From contig CAIIXF020000009.1 of the NCBI GenBank assembly GCA_903813345.2, forward strand, positions 9,418,030-9,482,029: a stretch of 64,000 nt of DNA. Direction: 5' to 3'. The DNA is from Owenia fusiformis. Its lineage: Eukaryota > Annelida > Polychaeta > Sabellida > Oweniidae. The notes beneath the pieces are model-generated. The model was not told where the DNA came from. It worked only from the letters and a program-made list of their open reading frames with translations, and made no database searches. Position 1 is the first letter of the stretch, and each line of letters starts with the position of its first letter. Shown here piece after piece: positions 41,827-53,552 of this stretch. Both the position numbers and the translations under genes were made by a program.

Positions 41827-42194
41827 GTAAAGAAAAAAGGTGCATGGTCCTTTATCAGTCATAACATTTTCAAAATTTTGTATAATATTACTAGACTCTT
41901 GGAGGCACATGGCCTATTGTGAATAACTGGTGGAAATTAAATAACTGGTGGTCATGAAGAGCAGCAATTGAGGCCTATTTACCTCAGCAAATATATTATG
42001 GCAATACATCAATCTATATTGTAGCAATACGACAATGTTTATTGTGGCAATACAACAATGTATATATTGTAGCAAAGCCAGATGTATATTGTAGCAACAC
42101 AACAATGTATATTGTGGAAATCAAACAATCTGTATTGAAACAATGTAACATATTAAAGCTTTTTAGCTGAAAAAATTGTAGTTCATTAGTAGAC
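41827..42194. repeat. 3' flank of the helicase gene with ACAATGTATATTGT repeats
   Basis: Degenerate tandem units of TATTGTAGCAATACAACAATG between about 41995 and 42140. No AATAAA is evident close to the stop codon. Confidence 0.6.
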
Positions 42195-42199
42195 ATTAG

Positions 42200-42635
42200 C
42201 ACTGTTCCACAGCTGGATGACTCTAACTGCAGTTAGCGTCATTCAAGACAGTCGTCGAAATTCTTTTGTTTTTGACAAACCCCTAATTTCAGCTAAACTA
42301 CGTTGAATCTGGATTCCAAAAGTTTCGCCATGCAAACTAATAAAGCTACCATTGGAAACAACCACAGATAAATGCTCTAACAAGAACGATATGGGTGAAT
42401 TTTAAAGAAAACAGCTCCACTCTAACTAAAGTTGTCATCATCAACTTCAGTTAGTCATTCTAAATGAAGCCGTTTTCTTTCATAGTCTCTAATATTGCAG
42501 GTGTTTGCGAAACTTTTGGAATCAAGATTCAGCTTAGTTGAGCTGAAATCGAAGGTTTGTCGAAAACGAAAGAATTTTGGAAACCATCTTGAATGACGCT
42601 AACTGCAGTTAGAGTCATCCAGCTGTAGAACAGTG
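42200..42635. mobile_element. 436-bp MITE with CACTGTTC ends
   Basis: Long inverted ends (CACTGTTCCACAGCTGGATG and its near-perfect inverse), extending through most of the element. Flanked by ATTAG at 42195-42199 and 42636-42640, a 5-bp target duplication. It could be hAT- or CACTA-related; not decidable here. Confidence 0.85.
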
Positions 42636-42657
42636 ATTAGTAAGATAAAATCTCTGT

Positions 42658-42770
42658 GCAAAATGTAAAATTACCCTATATGGTTTGTCTATCTAAACTA
42701 GTGTATTTAGCAAAATGTAAAATTACCCTATATGGTTTGTCTATCTAAACTAGTGTATTTGGCAAAATGA
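42658..42770. repeat. Two-copy tandem repeat of about 53 bp
   Basis: GCAAAATGTAAAATTACCC... through CTAAACTAGTGTATTT is present twice in direct succession, nearly identical, so a recent local duplication. The sequence after it (42780-43446) shows nothing recognisable. Confidence 0.85.
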
Positions 42771-43446
42771 ATAGACAGTAGACTCTCCAAACGAAATTAA
42801 TTTTCTTGAAATAAATAACTTGAGAAAATTATTTTTTCCCATATGGGGAAGAGAGGGAGATATATAATATCTAAAGATATAAAATATCTAAATCTAACAA
42901 AAGACTTTCAATCCCTGACCTAAAATCTAAATTCATTTAAAATGAATGTTTGTATTTTGGAAATTAGGATAGATGGAGATGTATTTTATGTTAATCATCT
43001 AAGGCATACCCAAGACACTTTAAATACAACTGTTCATATTTTGAAAATTAGATAGATTTCAATATACATTGAATTAATATTGTTAATGATCAGATGCCTA
43101 CTCAAGATCAAGTTAAACACTCTGTGTCACCACATTATGCAGTTAAAATATCAAGTGATGTGAGATGTACACATGTATCATAGAAAATTGAAACATAATA
43201 GATTTTTGGATTAACATCTAATCTCAAAGGACATTGGGATAATTCTTAATTTTATTCGAACAACAATAACTAAAACATATATTTTGGATTATTTTGGCTT
43301 AATCTTGTGAAATTCAAAATTGCGAACTACTGTTTCAATAAACTTTGACTTCATTACAAAAAAATCTGAAACAAAAAGTAAGCTAGTTTTTGAAGGAAAG
43401 CTATGCCTAAATGTACCTCATATAAACTATTTGATATTGTATAATA

Positions 43447-43697
43447 AGGTCACGGTGCATGATGGGAAATTTTCTGCATTCTTCAATTGAGTCACATGTT
43501 ATTTTTCAAACAAGAATCACTCCTTCCCCACATTGTCTATATTTTCCAGGTTTGCATAAAGAGTGCACTTATGTGCCTAGAAAAGACTTGTGAGAAGATT
43601 TATTTTGTAAAATGTATAAAAAACGAGAAAATTCAGTGAGAATGACATGTGACTCAATTGAGGGATGCAGAAAATTTCCCATTATGCACCCTGACCT
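43447..43697. mobile_element. 251-bp MITE, TA target
   Basis: Ends AGGTCACGGTGCATGATGGG and the inverse of CCCATTATGCACCCTGACCT, with TA on each side (43445-43446 and 43698-43699). The arms continue through TTTTCTGCAT and AATTGAGTCACATG. Non-coding. Confidence 0.8.
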
Positions 43698-43907
43698 TAA
43701 CCACATGTTATGCTATATTTGGGATTTGTATTAGTTAGTTTGTAAATAAAAAATGACATGTTAACCTACTTTCATTCAAAAAAGCTAAACAAACAGCTTG
43801 CTTTAGCTTTTTGGGTATAGGAATAAATACCAAATGTCACACTTAGTCATAGCTAGTCATCTACATGATAGTTCATGATCGTAATATGATTATTGAAGAG
43901 ATTCCAG

Positions 43908-44526
43908 AAAAGGTCCATGTGCAGTATGGCAAGTGATTTTAGACGGTCATATCTTTCACCATGAGTACTTTCTGGGCATAAATACAGTGGTTTTTATTGA
44001 AACAATATGTTTTCTTTCAAGTGAAGTCCCCATGATGATACAAATATGCATGAAAAGATTATTTAACAAGGGGTCTAAAACTTCTTCAAAAGTAGAATGG
44101 TATTGAAAGTCTAGTTTGAAGATATCCATTTTCGATGACCAAAACTATGCTGAAAACAATGGATAGCACGAGTTTTCCCTATGGGAAAATAACATGGGAT
44201 ATGTGGTTTTTAACTTTAACGCATTTCAATACACATCCCCTTTTCAGAAATTGTTAATAACGTGTAGAAGAAACTTTCGATATGTTCAAATTGAGAAAAA
44301 CAAGATCCTCTTTTTAGAAAATGAGCCTAGCATTTTTAAAAAGTGCCAATGTGGGGTCCTGATCCATAATTTTTCAGAGAGTTTGATTGATATTTTACTA
44401 CCATGGGGACTTCACTTGAAAAAAACATATTGTTTTAATAAAAACCACTGTATTGATGGCCAGAAAGTACCCATGGTGAAAGATATGACCGTCTAAAATC
44501 ACTTGCCATACTACACATGGACCTTT
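43908..44526. mobile_element. Foldback MITE of about 620 bp
   Basis: AAAGGTCCATGTGCAGTATG at the left is inverted at the right (CATACTACACATGGACCTTT). The match runs on through TGATTTTAGACGGTCATATC and further inward (AAACAATATGTTTTTTTCAAG-like arms). Target duplication not clear. Confidence 0.8.
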
Positions 44527-44941
44527 CACGCATTTAAATTGAACTTATCTTTGATTTGATTTCCTCCTATACATGTACATTGTACATGCAATATCAAATT
44601 AGGGCTGTTGTTTGACCATTGTATATTCAAAATGGCAGTCTGTGGTTGATTACCTTTAAAACTATTTTGAACCATACAATCTATTTCACTATTATAAAAC
44701 TCTTAAATATAAAATAAGACACTAGATATACTTATTTTAATACATGGGTAAATGGCCTATGATTATACTGTAATTGTAAATTATGTACATTTAATATTGT
44801 TCAAGACATAAATCTGTATCATTAAAGTAAATCTGTATTATACTGTAATATTGTAACATGACTTTGTGTACAGCTGTACATGCATGTACTTATAAAATGA
44901 GAAATATATACATGAATTAGAACAAGACACACAGTGATAAA
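44527..44941. other. RINT1 intron, nothing recognised
   Basis: AT-rich sequence without gene, inverted repeat or known repeat motif. Confidence 0.5.
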
Positions 44942-46630
44942 TATCGCACTTTGAAGAGCAAACTGGCCACCATGCAATTAACCCAGCATGGCCAAAACCT
45001 AATCAGACCTTGGCACTAGTCTGCTCTTGCATCTAAAATCCAAAATATCAATTTAGAAAATCAACTTTTTTACCTTTTCAAGGTCACTGAAGGTGAATGA
45101 AAGGTCAAATCTGAAATCAAAGGTCAGATTTGAACTTCTGAGAATTTGTAGATGTTTTTAAAAAAAAAATTTGGTCAATTTGGAGCAAGTTGAAAAATTC
45201 AAAATGGCCGCCAAATTGAAAAATTCAAAATGGCCACCATGTAATTCAGCAAGCAAACCCAAAACCTAATCAGATCTTGGCAATAGTCTGCTCTTGCATC
45301 TGTAAAAATTTCAAGTTGAACGGATAAGTGGTTTTCCTGGAATTTTGATGACAAGATTTGTTGAAAAATTCAAAATGGCCGCCACATAGTTTACCCAGCA
45401 TGCCCTAGACCTAATCAGATCTTGGCACTAGTCTGCTATTGCATGTGTAAAAATTTCAAGTTGAACAGGTTAGCGGTTTTCTTGGAATTTTGATGACAAG
45501 AATTGATTTGTAGTCTCTAGAAACTTGGATAACATCATTTGTGACCTAGTTTAATGACCTTGACCTTCGACCTTGAAAATTTCACTTTTTCAGACCTCAG
45601 TAGGTGTTTTGTAATTAAGCTGACCTAAATTTAAATCCAAAATATCAATTTAGAAAATCAACTTTTTTGACCTTTTCAAGGTCACTGAAGGTGAATGAAA
45701 GGTCAAATCTGAAAACCAGCATACCCAAAACCTAATCAGATCTTGGCAATAGTCTGCTCTTGCATCTGTAAAAATTTCAAGTTGAACGGATAAGTGGTTT
45801 TCCTGGAATTTTGATGACAAGATTTGTTGAAAAATTCAAAATGGCCACCACGTAGTTTACCCAGCATGCCCTAGACCTAATCATATCTTGGCACTAGTCT
45901 GCTATTGCATGTGTAAAAATTTCAAGTTGAACAGGTTAGCGGTTTTCTTGGAATTTTGATGACAAGAATTGATTTGTAGAAACTTGGATAACATCATTTG
46001 TGACCTAGTTTAATGACCTTGACCTTGGACCTTGAAAATTTCACTTTTTCAGACCTCAGTAGGTGTTTTGTAATTAAGCTGACCTAAATTTAAATCCAAA
46101 ATATCAATTTAGAAAATCAACTTTTTTGACCTTTTCAAGGTCACTGAAGGTGAATGAAAGGTCAAATCTGAAATCTAAGGTCAGATTTGAACTTCTGAGA
46201 ACTTGTAGATGTTTTTAAAAAAAAAATTTGGTCAATTTGGAGCAAGTTGAAAAATTCAAAATGGCCGCCAAATTGAAAAATTCAAAATGGCCACCATGTA
46301 ATTCAGCCAGCATACCCAAAACCTAATCAGATCTTGGCAATAGTCTGCTCTTGCATCTGTAAGAATTTCAAGTTGAACGGATAAGTGGTTTTCCTGGAAT
46401 TTTGATGACAAGATTTGTTGAAAAATTCAAAATGGCCGCCACGTAGTTTACCCAGCATGCCCTTAACCTAATCAGATCTTGGTACTAGTCTGCTCTTCGG
46501 CTGTAAAAATTTCAAGTTGAACAGGTTAGCAGTTATCCTGGAAATTTGATGACAAGATTTGGTTTATGTCCCGCCCGCCCGCCCAACAGCACAAGACGAC
46601 GACAATATAGCACTTTTTCAAAGTGCGATA
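44942..46630. repeat. Hairpin-ended repeat with matched ends (family D)
   Basis: The left end TATCGCACTTTGA (44942-44954) is the exact inverse of TCAAAGTGCGATA (46618-46630). The right end also folds as GCACTTT-TTC-AAAGTGC (46610-46626). The interior has two long tandem segments built from AAAATTCAAAATGGCCGCCA, TAATCAGATCTTGGCA and AGTTGAACGGATAAGTGG monomers. A CCCGCCCGCCCGCCC run and GACGACGACAATAT precede the hairpin. No coding capacity. Confidence 0.85.
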
Positions 46631-46663
46631 AAAAGAGTTATGTTAAGTAAAATGTTTACTCAC

Positions 46664-46889
46664 ACTTCCTTTCTACAAGAATCCACTTCTTAAATGGCTC
46701 CTCCTCTGTGAGTACATGAAGGCATCCTGGGAAGGCAGAGGGGTAACCATAGCTACCACGTAATTCTTGATCAAACAATAAAGCCTCGTCGACCATATGT
46801 GAAAACTGGTGTTCATCGAACATCAATTCTGGAATGTCTGTTACGAGTTTCTCCATTACTAGCATTACCATGGCCCGAGAGAATTCGCT
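46664..46889 (-). CDS. RINT1: RINT1 coding exon 7
   Basis: 226 bp, codons 328-403: SEFSRAMVMLVMEKLVTDIP, then HMVDEALLFDQELRGSYGYP and WILVERK. These match the RINT1 domain pattern I know from vertebrates (LEKLATDIP, LVDEVLLFERELH, VERKFAL). Acceptor TTATTTCAG; donor AAGT/GTGAGT, phase 1. It is followed in the gene by a 24.3-kb intron holding the NERD/helicase gene and most of the repeats. Confidence 0.93.
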
Positions 46890-47515
46890 CTGAAATAAGG
46901 AATCAATATTTATTACACAGGTCGAGGTTTTATATGTTAGTACATAACAGTGGAAAATCAATAGAGGAAACATGGGTGTAGTCACTCTACACTGTATAGA
47001 AACAGGCCTGTAGCCAGAGGGGTTCAGGACAGGGGTTCATTAAGAGCACTTTTCAGGTGACAATTTGAACCCCATTTGAATTTTAAAAAATTAAACCCCC
47101 TCAGTGAGAGCTGGTTGCAGGCCTGAGAAATACATGTACATAAAGAACAAATTTCCAATGAAACTTTTTACAAGGGTCAATTAAGCAAAGCGTCAATTTC
47201 AATCTGTGCAGTCAAGGAGTCACCTTGGCAAAGCTGTGGCCTAGGATGCAGTGATTGGTGATATAATGCACTGCAGTTATATGAATACTGTGTTCCGATT
47301 GGCTGAAATAGGACACATCTTGCCTAGCTAGGTGTGAATTTGCTTTTAACTTAAATTTGCTATGAAGTCATAATAGAGATATGGATGTTTGCATGAAGTC
47401 ATTACTTTGGCTTTTATAGAAATGTAAAAAATGTACGATCATACATACATCATTCAAAATTTAGAGAAAATGGCATAAAACAAGCATAAGCAGATGGGTG
47501 TTTTAAAATACCGAC
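46890..47515 (-). other. RINT1 intron 6, nothing recognised
   Basis: 626-bp intron between exons 6 and 7; donor AAG/GTCGGT at 47516/47515. No repeats or genes seen. Confidence 0.7.
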
Positions 47516-47629
47516 CTTGGCATCAATGTGTGTGTAATTGGACCTGTCAAGAACTGGCTGAATCTTCTTCACCAGGAAATCTGTGTGGTCTCGTATCCAT
47601 GACAACACTTGAGTGAAAAACCACTCTGG
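47516..47629 (-). CDS. RINT1: RINT1 coding exon 6
   Basis: 114 bp, codons 290-327, phase 0 at both ends: PEWFFTQVLSWIRDHTDFLV, KKIQPVLDRSNYTHIDAK. Acceptor ATATTTCAG. Similar to RINT1 PEWYLAQVLMWIGNHTEFL. Confidence 0.93.
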
Positions 47630-48020
47630 CTGAAATATATAATTGGCTCAGCATGTATATCTATGTAAGGATATTTTGGATATCCTATATGATGTATGCA
47701 TGTCTTGTAAATTAAATGCACGGTCAGGTCAAGCAAGCAACATTTACAAAAAAGTGTTCTCAAAGTTTTTGATACCTTAGGCCCATATCATTCCTTGTCA
47801 ATATCATTCAATTTTTCTAGAAATACCCAAACTTCATGCTTCATTACAGGAAAGCTGAAGATATTACTTTTTTTATTAATTTTTCTTTGTTTAGATATCC
47901 ACATTTTTTAGTTCATTTAAATGGTGGAGAACTAAGAGAGAAGCACTTTCCTGGTTCATTATGTACGTTGAGATTTTAAAAATGATAATTAAATAATTAA
48001 ACATGATGTTAAATATGAAC

Positions 48021-48180
48021 CTTGTCAATGCTATTTGTTTGTTTCTTTCCGTAGAAGTGGAATCGGAATCTTTTCTTGATTGGTTTGACCATGATGCTCA
48101 TCGGAAGTGGGAGGGGCCTCCAATCAGGAAGTGACGCAAGGGTCGGATGTTGAGGGCGAGGCTCGGGACAGACTTCAAAT
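48021..48180 (-). CDS. RINT1: RINT1 coding exon 5
   Basis: 160 bp, codons 236-289: FEVCPEPRPQHPTLASLPDW, then SIMVKPIKKRFRFHFYGKKQ and TNSIDK. The KRFRxHFxGxxQTN stretch is characteristic of RINT1. Acceptor ATGTTCAG, donor AAG/GTTCAT. Confidence 0.93.
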
Positions 48181-48344
48181 CTGAACATTATTAAGGAATC
48201 ATAATACCCAAAATCATATAAGGAATAAGATAAGGGTAGAGTAGATATACACTGGAAAAAGATGACTCTATCCTATAGCATAGGAGCATTAATTAACTTT
48301 TAACACAGTATTTACATGCAAAATGTCACCATCTGCCATTTGTA

Positions 48345-48420
48345 ACAGACTCTGAACACCGAACACCAACCACAAAAAGTTGGAGATTATAACAATGTCA
48401 CCACTTCTGGTGATGACATA
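48345..48420. repeat. Short copy of the GTCACCA hairpin-ended repeat
   Basis: Shares AACCACAAAAAGTTGGAGA and AACAATGTCACCAC with the end at 25490-25540. The hairpin (CACCA/TGGTG) is imperfect. It lies in RINT1 intron 4. Confidence 0.6.
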
Positions 48421-48564
48421 AAATATGAGTTTTTGTTTATGTCAATCTAAAATTTTATGGAACTAATGAACCATATCCAGTAATGGCATATTTAATATAT
48501 TTTTGTTATTAAAACCTTTGCTTATGTGTTTAATTGATTTCAAAAAATGTTTGTACAAGGATAC

Positions 48565-48705
48565 GGGAGCTGAATCTCCAGCAGCTGGATGAGCAGAGTC
48601 TCTAACTTGACATTCAGTTGTTCTGGACTTTCCTTCTGTTGAAGAGATTTCACTGTTGTAACAATGAATGGCCAATTCAGCGCTTTCAGAACTTCGTCAA
48701 ATTCC
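48565..48705 (-). CDS. RINT1: RINT1 coding exon 4
   Basis: 141 bp, codons 189-236: GEFDEVLKALNWPFIVTTVK, SLQQKESPEQLNVKLETLLI, QLLEIQLP. Acceptor TTCTTCTAG. The donor CTCCC/GTATCC was chosen because only that phase joins exon 5 in frame. Matches the RINT1 stretch LHWPFI and KLETLFCQLLKLQ. Confidence 0.88.
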
Positions 48706-49309
48706 CTAGAAGAAAAAACACATTTTCATATAGAACTCGCTGATCGAGATTAAATTAAAATAAATTGGTATTGACATTTTAAATATGTAAACAATATCCA
48801 TCTTGTCAAGAAGTTCGATGGGTTCCCCTGGCCGAAAATTCTTTCAAAATCATGCAGTATTTAACCATTCTGAGCACTTTTTCAGTGATTATTGTCATTT
48901 TTTGGACCAAAATTGTCCAAAGAAAATCCCCCCTTGAATTTTTCAAAAAGTGAGCCCTTGGCAAATCCTGAGTACAGGGCTGCCTGTACACTAGCATGAA
49001 CTAACCAGATGATTGGGATTATGAGAGTTATATAACATGTAGGGAAAGTCAGATCAGATTCCGTGTGATGAATATTTTCTTTAAATCCCATTAGTTCATT
49101 CAAGGTAAACTTCAGATTTTTACAACATATGGTTATTTTTCTATAAAAGTGGATGTCCACATTTATTATTTGAGAGAATTTACATATGTTTGTACATTTA
49201 CTTCAATCTCTAAACACAACTTCCACATTTGTTACGTTTTCAAGGACCTTTTGGAAGACAATTTGCTCACAATTTTTCTGCTTTTAATAAAAATGTGTTA
49301 TTTTCTCAC

Positions 49310-49483
49310 CCTGAAAGTTTATCCCTCAATATCTTGTACCAGAAAAGTACTGTCTCACGAAGAAATGATTTCAGGTTTGCACATTTTGAGTCATTGAGTG
49401 ATGTCATCAGATCCACCATTTCAGAAAAGTGATCCACAGACCTCTGTACTGAGTTTATGATCAACGCAGACTGGATCTCAGAA
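49310..49483 (-). CDS. RINT1: RINT1 coding exon 3
   Basis: 174 bp, codons 131-189: SSEIQSALIINSVQRSVDHF, then SFLRETVLFWYKILRDKLSG, matching the RINT1 FMRATVKFWHKILKDKL segment. Acceptor TTTTTTTCAG, donor CAGG/GTGAGA. Confidence 0.92.
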
Positions 49484-49841
49484 CTGAAAAAAACAAAATA
49501 ATATACATATTTTTAAAGCAGTAAGATCGAAAAATAGCTCAATGTAATTACACATTAGGCCTGTATGATTACAATTGAAAACAATGAAAAATCCTGAAAT
49601 TATGGATTCATCATGAAGAAAACCTGTATATAAAAATTACAATCGAGAACAAAATACATTTTGAAAAATCAGGACCATAGCCTGGGAACACCCCCGGCCA
49701 AAACTTGAATTTTTAAAAGACTGAGCCCCCTTAAAAAAGCTAACTCAAGCCTGGAAATATGATAGATAACTTCGACTCAGATGCAAATATATGGGGAAAG
49801 CTCCATTTATGGCACCACCATAATAGAAAAATTTAAAATAC

Positions 49842-50083
49842 CTTAGTTCTTCTACTTTTGAAAGACATGTCAGATAATTTGTGTAATGTTCAAGTTCATT
49901 GATCTGACTTGTAAGATGGGTTATCCTCTTCACAACAGGTTCAATTTCTTCAACCTTTTCATTAACTTTAACACTGATGACATCCTGCTCTTTCGAGAGT
50001 TGAGATATTCTTGTGGTCGCTTCTTCTGCTTCTCTCACGGCTTTGTTAAGCTTCGTAGGAGCTTCAGTTTGCACAAATGATAG
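49842..50083 (-). CDS. RINT1: RINT1 coding exon 2
   Basis: 242 bp, codons 51-131. A predicted coiled coil rich in Glu, Lys and Leu (EAPTKLNKAVREAEEATTRI, then INELEHYTNYLTCLSKVEEL), in the place of the N-terminal coiled coil of RINT1 that contributes to complex assembly. Acceptor TTTCAG, donor AAG/GTATTT. Joins exon 1 in phase 0. Confidence 0.9.
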
Positions 50084-50160
50084 CTGAAATATTAAAGTTA
50101 TTATTATAGACCACATACTATATTCTGGACACTTTTTGGCTTATCTATGGTCATGAAATA

Positions 50161-51350
50161 TTTTTTTTTTTTTTTTTTTTATTATTATTTTCAAAATCAA
50201 AACATATTTACATATACATTTAGTCAAGAATACAAAGGTTAAGTAAGGTGTGATAATATAAAATATAAGGCTACAGTAAGTACATAGACCTGCAGTAATC
50301 TCACATCTAATCTATAAGATGTAAAAAAGAATAAAATAAACCTATAAAGACATGAAAAAGAAACACAGCAAGTACATGTCTATAAAGATGTGAAAAAAGT
50401 ATATCTACATATACTATGATTACATCTACTATGTTAATATAACAAGTCAAAATTATTAATGCAGTCCTCTAAAAGGTGCAGCACTTCATTATTTTTCTTC
50501 TTCATATGTCTCATATTTTCAACAAACTTGGATAAATATAGAAAGGCTTGATTGTTAAAATTTACATCCTTAAGTCCTTCATAATCCTCTGAGTGTTTAC
50601 TCCAATTTACATAAATGCTATAGCTGACCACCGTTGTGACAATATTTCTAAATTCTTGAATATTTCCTTCATTCATATAAAACCCTAATATTATATTTTT
50701 CCATTGAATATTACATTTTAGAATCTTCCCAACATTGACCCAAAGATTTCCTAGTAATCGACACTCAAATATCATATGCTTGATGTCATGAGTTTCATTG
50801 CAATATAAACACAGTTTCGAAATGTTATTATTCCACTTACTCACAAGTTTACCACATGCCAATATGTTATGAATCAATTTATAGTTAAAATCAGCATATT
50901 TTTTGTCAACAATGTTTATAAATTTTGACATATAAATAGATCTATAAAACTGTGTTGTATTTGGTGTCTTAAACAATGAACTCCAATAAATTTCCATTAC
51001 TGTGCTTTCAGCTTTTTCTTTTAAAAGTATATTATACAATGACTTTGTGCTGATATCATTTATTTTTGTCCATGAGCCGTTTTTTAGAAGAATTTGGTTA
51101 TGGTATCTAATGTTTGTGTGCTTTGCTAACTCCCCATCATGTTCTTTTAATAATTTTACAATAAAACATTTTATTCGGATATATTCAGTCATCCAATTCC
51201 TTTTATCAATTAATTTATTTAAAACTGTTTTTTCATCTATAACGTTACCATTGATATCAATAAAATCTTTTAAATAAACAAAACCGCTTTTGATCCAGTG
51301 TTTGCAATAGAGGACACTTTTCTTGTTCTGAAACCTTTCATTTAACCATA
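50161..51350 (-). mobile_element. 5'-truncated LINE with poly(A) tail
   Basis: On the minus strand the unit ends in a run of 20 A (T20 at 50161-50180). Flanking copies of GTCATGAAATA (50150-50160 and 51351-51361; 14 bp with one mismatch if extended) are the target duplication. About 1.19 kb, so only the 3' part of a LINE. Confidence 0.9.
50434..51346 (-). pseudogene. C-terminal part of a LINE ORF2 (L1/Tx1-like)
   Basis: Open from the truncation point (KSGFVYLKDFIDINGNVIDE upstream of the ATG at 51192) to the stop at 50434. It includes a CLYCNETHDIKHMIFEC stretch, the zinc-binding-type region after the RT in L1/Tx1-like LINEs (CxxC, HxxxC). The RT itself is absent. A different lineage from the LINE at 28414. 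Confidence 0.8.
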
Positions 51351-51618
51351 GTCATGAAATATGAAATAGATGAACTCTTCCCAAAAGTACTAAATTATTG
51401 CTATGATGTTAATAAATACCAGCAAGTATAATGTTCTATACAAATAGTAGGGTCTTTTTTCGGAAGTAAATACCACATTTTCGGTCATTAATTATCTGGC
51501 AGAGATTACAGTATATACAGTCAAGATGACGTGTTTAGTGAAAACTTTGAATCTAAAATATAACCAAAGAACCACATTTCAGCATTATAAAGAATAACAA
51601 GAACACAAATGTGTACAA

Positions 51619-53552
51619 TATGTCCCCACCAATGGGTGATCCCATGAAATGGTTACTAGTATCCTGAAAATGAGTAGACAAGACTTTACTGACACAATTT
51701 GAGGACGGAAAGTCCAAAATGGCCGCCTTAAAATTTACCCAGAATCCCCAAAAATTAGCTAGTTCTAGATTTTCATACTAAGAACCACCCCTGAAAATTT
51801 GAAATTGATCCGTCAAACAGTTAAGGATGCAGTACCGGGTCGATTTTCACGTCTGTTTGCACAGGTTTGACTTCCGGTTTGAGAAAGCTAGCTCCCAAGA
51901 ACGTCATTTTCGCATTTAGTCTTATTAAAAAATTATAGTTTATTTCGATAATGGTGTTTCCAGAAAAGAATTAAATTGCAAACATTTTATCAAGCATAAT
52001 TTATCCCTTTCACTTTTATGGGAAAACTTGTTCTTGAGTCGCAATTAGTGGATACGAAAACCAGGGTTCGAAAGGTGCCAGCTCTTTTGAAAACTCAAAA
52101 AGTAAAAAGATTCATTTTGGGTGGGTAAAATAATTTTTTTATTTTGTAATTACCAGACGGTCAATCCTCTTCATATTGCACTTGAATGATGATAACATCA
52201 TAGTGATACATTGTAAAAAATATGAGCAAAATCTAATGTCTGGAACTTTTTCTACGCTGACCTGGTACTGCATCCTTAAACATTAAGACTTTACAGACAA
52301 GATTTTAGGATGGAAAATCCAAAATGGCTGCCTTGACATTTACCCAGAATGTCAAAAAACTAATCAGTTCTAGATTTTCATACTAAGAATCATCCCTGAA
52401 AATTTGAAATTGATCTACCAAATGGTTCACCTGAAAACGCGTAGACAAGACTTTACAGACAAGATTTTAGGACAGAAAATCCAAAATGGCTGCCTTGACA
52501 TTTACCCAGAATGCCAAAAAACTAATCAGATCTAGGTTTTCATACTAAGAATCATCCCTGAAAATTTGAAATTGATCTAACAAACAGTTCACCTGGAAAT
52601 GCGTAGACAAGACTTTACAGACAAGATTTTAGGACGGAAAATCCAAAATGGCTGCCTTGACATTTACCCAGAACGCCAAAAAAACTAATCAGATCTAGAT
52701 TTTCATACTAAGAATCATCCCTGAAAATTTGAAATTGATCTACCAAACGGTTCACCTGGAAATGCGTAGACAAGACTTTACAGACAAGATTTTAGGACGG
52801 AAAATCCAAAATGGCTGCCTTGACATTTACCCAGAACAACAAAAAACTAATCAGATCTAGATTTTCATACTAAGATTCATCCCTGAAAATTTGAAATTGA
52901 TCTACCAAACGGTTCACCTGAAAACGTGTAGACAAGACTTTACAGACAAGATTTTAGGACGGAAAAAAACCAAAATGGCCGACAATAAAAAAGTGATTAC
53001 GAGTTTTTGCTGATTTCCTTTTACAAAATTATCACATATAACTACTGTTAACAATAACATAGGCTTTTTCAACAAAGTACACCTGGAATTATTTATAAAG
53101 CTACTAAATAGTTAAAGTATGAAAACTCAAAAACACCATTCAATATGATACAAAGTATTATCGCGCGCTAACTTTTCTTCAGACATTCAAAATGGCTGAC
53201 ATGACTGGGCTAACAGGTCCAAAACCTAATCAGATGTAGAATGAAGTGAGCTGAACAAGATGTTAAAGTTTTAAAAGCAACTGTGAAGCCGTTTTTCTTA
53301 AAGTTTGCAGACAAGGATTTTAGCATTTGACCTCAAAATGGCAGACAGGAAGTAGCTATCGAGTTAATTTTTTTTCATCCACATCTGTATGCACTCACAA
53401 GTTATTCCTGAAAATTTGAAGGTGATACCTGTAGCGGTTTTGGAGAAAACTGCCGGACGTACGGACGGACAGACAGACAACCAGACAGACAGACGGACGG
53501 ACGGACGCGCCTAGGACGACAATATGGCCCCACACTATGTGGTGGGGACATA
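51619..53552. repeat. Hairpin-ended repeat with matched ends (family E)
   Basis: The left end TATGTCCCCACCA (51619-51631) is the exact inverse of TGGTGGGGACATA (53540-53552). The right end also folds (CCCCAC with GTGGGG). Monomers of about 150 bp (GACAAGATTTTAGGACGGAAA, AAAATGGCTGCCTTGACATT, AATTTGAAATTGATCTACC) repeat four to five times. A GACGGACAGACAGACAACC tetranucleotide run and GGACGACAATAT precede the hairpin. Confidence 0.85.

Noticed and set aside
44194-44496. 100-codon plus-strand frame
   Set aside because: Lies wholly within the foldback MITE at 43908-44526 and has no recognisable protein feature.
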